64,000 nucleotides of DNA from Poecilobothrus nobilitatus (taxonomy: Eukaryota; Arthropoda; Insecta; Diptera; Dolichopodidae), in assembly GCA_947095535.1 (NCBI GenBank), contig OX352773.1, positions 260,857,590-260,921,589 of the forward strand, in the 5' to 3' direction. The translations under genes were made by a program, and so were the position numbers. Below the pieces are notes generated by a model, which worked only from the letters and a program-made list of their open reading frames with translations, made no database searches and was not told the DNA's origin. Position 1 is the stretch's first letter. The number at the start of each line of letters is the position of its first letter. This document shows, in pieces, positions 61,301-64,000 of this stretch.

Positions 61301-62515
61301 GTTTCTTAGAAAAACTAAAGCTGTTGAACAAATTTTTTTTCCAAATTTCTATTAGAATATGTAAAGAAAATTATATATTCAATTCAATTTTAAAATTTTA
61401 ATTGCAAAATATTAGAAACGGATCAGAAACGCAAAATAATCCAGTAGAACCCAGCGAAATATTTGAAAGACTTTTCATATAGTAAAAATGGAATAATGAC
61501 GCCCAGCTTGTCTATAGAATATAGAGCATATAGTTATTAAAATGTAGACTATATGTTAATAACTACTTTTTGAACATAAAGAACTAATTCTATTGAGAAA
61601 GTAAACTTTTACTCATCCATAACACATTCAGATGACCTATAAATAAAAAATTACAACAACAAGTTAATATTTTGAATATTTTTTTCAATGTAATTTTAAA
61701 CAAATAAATTAAAAATTTATTTTGTTTTTGAACATGTACATATTATATAAACACATACGTTGGTATATATACATATATTGAAAGTATTTAAATTTTCATA
61801 AATACGTAATTAACATTTTAAATATTACAAAAAAAAAACATCTTCATTGACACCTCTAAAAATAAATAAAATATTTTTCTTTTAAAATATTTTTAAATGT
61901 GTTAATGTCTTATTGACATGTCTATTGTGTTATATGTGTCATATGTGTAACAAACATACATACCTTTTTTAACATAATTTATTCTCTAGCCGTTTATCAA
62001 CAGAAAAAAAAACCGCAAGTCAAAATAAACGTTTCAAAATTATTATGGGATTTTCATTCATTTTCAATAATAATTCTCATTTTCATTGATGTTTTTTGAA
62101 CTTTTGGCCATCAAAAATAGAGAACCAAAAACACTGATTGACATCAAAATAATTCATTTATAAAAATGTTTACTGTAAATACATAAAAACTGAAGATAAA
62201 ATGTGTGGAAAAATTTTTGTTATAATTAATGTAAAACATGCTTGGAGCAAAATGATGAATACACTTTATTAAATAAACTAACTGAGATCTAAATCTATTT
62301 TCTGCCTTATTTATTTGCAACTTTTAATTGTTTTCCTTTTTTAAAAAGAGGTGGTAATCTTTAAAAGACATTGGAAAATCTATTATCATTTTATTAGTGA
62401 GATAGTTTAACTCTCCTTGGTCATAGTCAGTAAACTGATACAGTTTAATATCTTTGGAGATGAAGGAAAGAGAATATAATATGATATGGAGGAATGGAAT
62501 TAAAATATAAATTAT
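61301..62515. other. AT-rich flank, nothing recognised
   Basis: No gene or repeat family identified. Confidence 0.5.
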
Positions 62516-62518
62516 GGA

Positions 62519-63081
62519 ATGCTCGATTCTCAAAATCTTGTTTTATCAAAATCTCGTTTTTTAGAGTCTTGTTTTTTAAAATCTTGTTTTATCAAAATCT
62601 CGTTTTTTTTTGCTTTTTTTTATTTTTTTATTTTTAGCACATTTTTAAAAAGAAAGATATGGATACTAGAGTTCCGATATTTAAACTCTAAAATATCGTT
62701 TAATTTTTTTTTCATACAAATTGCAAGATGATAGCTTTTGAAGTAGTGGGGGCTGCTGCCCAAACCCCCGCAAAACAATTTATTGAAGCCCTGATTTTGT
62801 AACCAACTTCAAATTTTCTTCTAATTTAATTTTTCCAAACATAATTCATCAAAATCTTTAAAAAGGTGGAAGCTTCCGCCTTCAAACCCTCGCTAAACCA
62901 ATTATTAAAGCCCTGATTTAGTAACCAACTCAAAACTCTCTCCTAATTATATTTTTTCATATGTTATTTTTCATACGACAACATTTTTAAAAACGACATA
63001 TTAATAAAACGAGATTTTAAGAAAAAAAATTTTAAAAAACGAGAACTATTTGATAAAACTAGTCTTTGAGATACGAGCACT
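62519..63081. mobile_element. Fold-back element with internal tandem units
   Basis: Left terminus ATGCTCGATTCTCAAAATCT then GTTTTATCAAAATCTCGTTT; right terminus ends AAAAACGAGAACTATTTGAT, AAAACTAGTC, TTTGAGATACGAGCAC, an imperfect inversion of the left over roughly 80 bp. The interior holds two direct units (about 62735-62840 and 62865-62975) with GAAGCCCTGATTTTGTAACC / AAAGCCCTGATTTAGTAACC. A third solo unit is at 26046-26165. No transposase. Confidence 0.72.
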
Positions 63082-64000
63082 CGTAGCGCTCCGATAAATT
63101 ATACATAAAATGAACTAGTCAATAAAGATACTATTTCGATTTATTATCATATAGTTCGGTAGGGTCCAAACTTCTATCCATGATTTTTATTGAAAATTTA
63201 TAGATAATATTTTAATAAAATTGAACAATATATATAAACAATTGAATATAAACAATAATAAAAATAAATAATTTTTAATTCATTCTTTTAACTCACATAT
63301 AAATATAAAATACTGAAAATATAAATTAATAAAATTAGAAATTACAGTAATACTTCAAAATATAGTTAGAGTTTCTAGGCAGTAATGCACATTATTACAC
63401 ATAGAAGGCAATTTTGTAAATTGATTTTTTGAATAAGTTCATATTTGGTATTATTTTGTTAATTTGGTGCACATAGACTTAAATTTTGTTCAACCTCTAG
63501 AATAAGAGTAAAAACAATAAGAAATAATTTGCGATACTAATTTCTAATTTTTATTATTTGTTTCACTAATACTCAGCGATTAAAATTTAATTTTGTTATA
63601 ATGGTTTTTGAGATGCATGACAGCACTTTATTAGCTTTGGTTTTTGTTTGATAGGTAGTATGTTTTTTATTTATGCATATACGTGCTTTTTATATTTGTT
63701 TATGAATACGAATATAATAATAAAAAATTTAAAATTAGAATAAAATTTAGAATATCTATTAAAAATATCTTATTATTATTCTTATCCACAGCCACTTGTT
63801 CTCAACTTATGCTTATCTGTACTTAACTTATGCAATAACATGCGTACTAATACATTAAAAAAAAATTTATGTACTAGTATTAATATTTTATCTAAAATTT
63901 TCGTTTATTATTAAATTATTATGTATAATAATATCTACAATTTGTTTTTATCTTAATTTGATGCCATTTAAACTTATGCAATTTTTCTTTTGTTTTAACT
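63082..64000. other. AT-rich flank, nothing recognised
   Basis: No gene or repeat family identified. Confidence 0.5.

Noticed and set aside
61210..61401. 63-codon frame near the family A fragment
   Set aside because: Starts inside the repeat end and has no recognisable content.

Overview
The window is AT-rich animal DNA, almost certainly from an insect and probably a dipteran. It holds one convincing protein-coding gene. On the minus strand, seven coding exons between 33727 and 4712 join in frame into a 1190-codon class A GPCR that I recognise as an insect 5-HT2-type serotonin receptor (Drosophila 5-HT2A ortholog). All seven transmembrane segments, every splice junction, a start codon preceded by an in-frame stop, and a natural stop codon can be read from the sequence. 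The exons occupy 3.6 kb of a 29-kb gene body. Introns 1 (16.2 kb) and 6 (4.3 kb) are the longest.

Most of the remainder is transposable-element debris. (i) Two elements at 17.4-18.7 kb and 46.4-47.3 kb have subterminal inverted repeats, a GTCC microsatellite, central 142-bp tandem repeats and a 3' hairpin. This is the architecture of the non-autonomous Helentron/DINE-1 (INE-1) type known from Drosophila. (ii) Family A is a GTCC-bearing repeat with subterminal GCACATTTCC/GGAAATGTGC, including a head-to-tail pair in intron 6. (iii) Family B is a very frequent repeat starting near 'GAGGAAGAGTG...GTCAACTCTGGGATACCCGTACGAAC' type sequence and ending in 'GTCACAAACGTAATGG'; two long copies carry family-A-like cores. 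(iv) Families C and D have two copies each. (v) A tRNA-derived SINE has four copies, two with clear target-site duplications. (vi) Several degenerate tRNA-like sequences are present. (vii) Two decayed non-LTR retrotransposon 3' fragments lie at 42.4-43.2 kb and 57.2-57.4 kb. (viii) Two fold-back elements lie at 34.4-35.2 kb and 62.5-63.1 kb.

Layout: 1-4711 is 3' flank or 3' UTR; 4712-33727 is the receptor gene, minus strand; 33728-64000 is 5' flank and possibly untranslated exons or introns that I cannot delimit, with only repeats and a weak coding-like remnant at 50.4-50.7 kb. I did not find a new multi-gene system. The most interesting items are the giant Asn/Ser/Thr-rich receptor N-terminus, frame-preserving receptor exons that would permit alternative third intracellular loops, a perfect 40-bp hairpin in intron 1, and a 75-bp near-perfect palindrome cluster near 57.9 kb. 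Element boundaries are approximate unless a measured repeat period or target duplication is stated.
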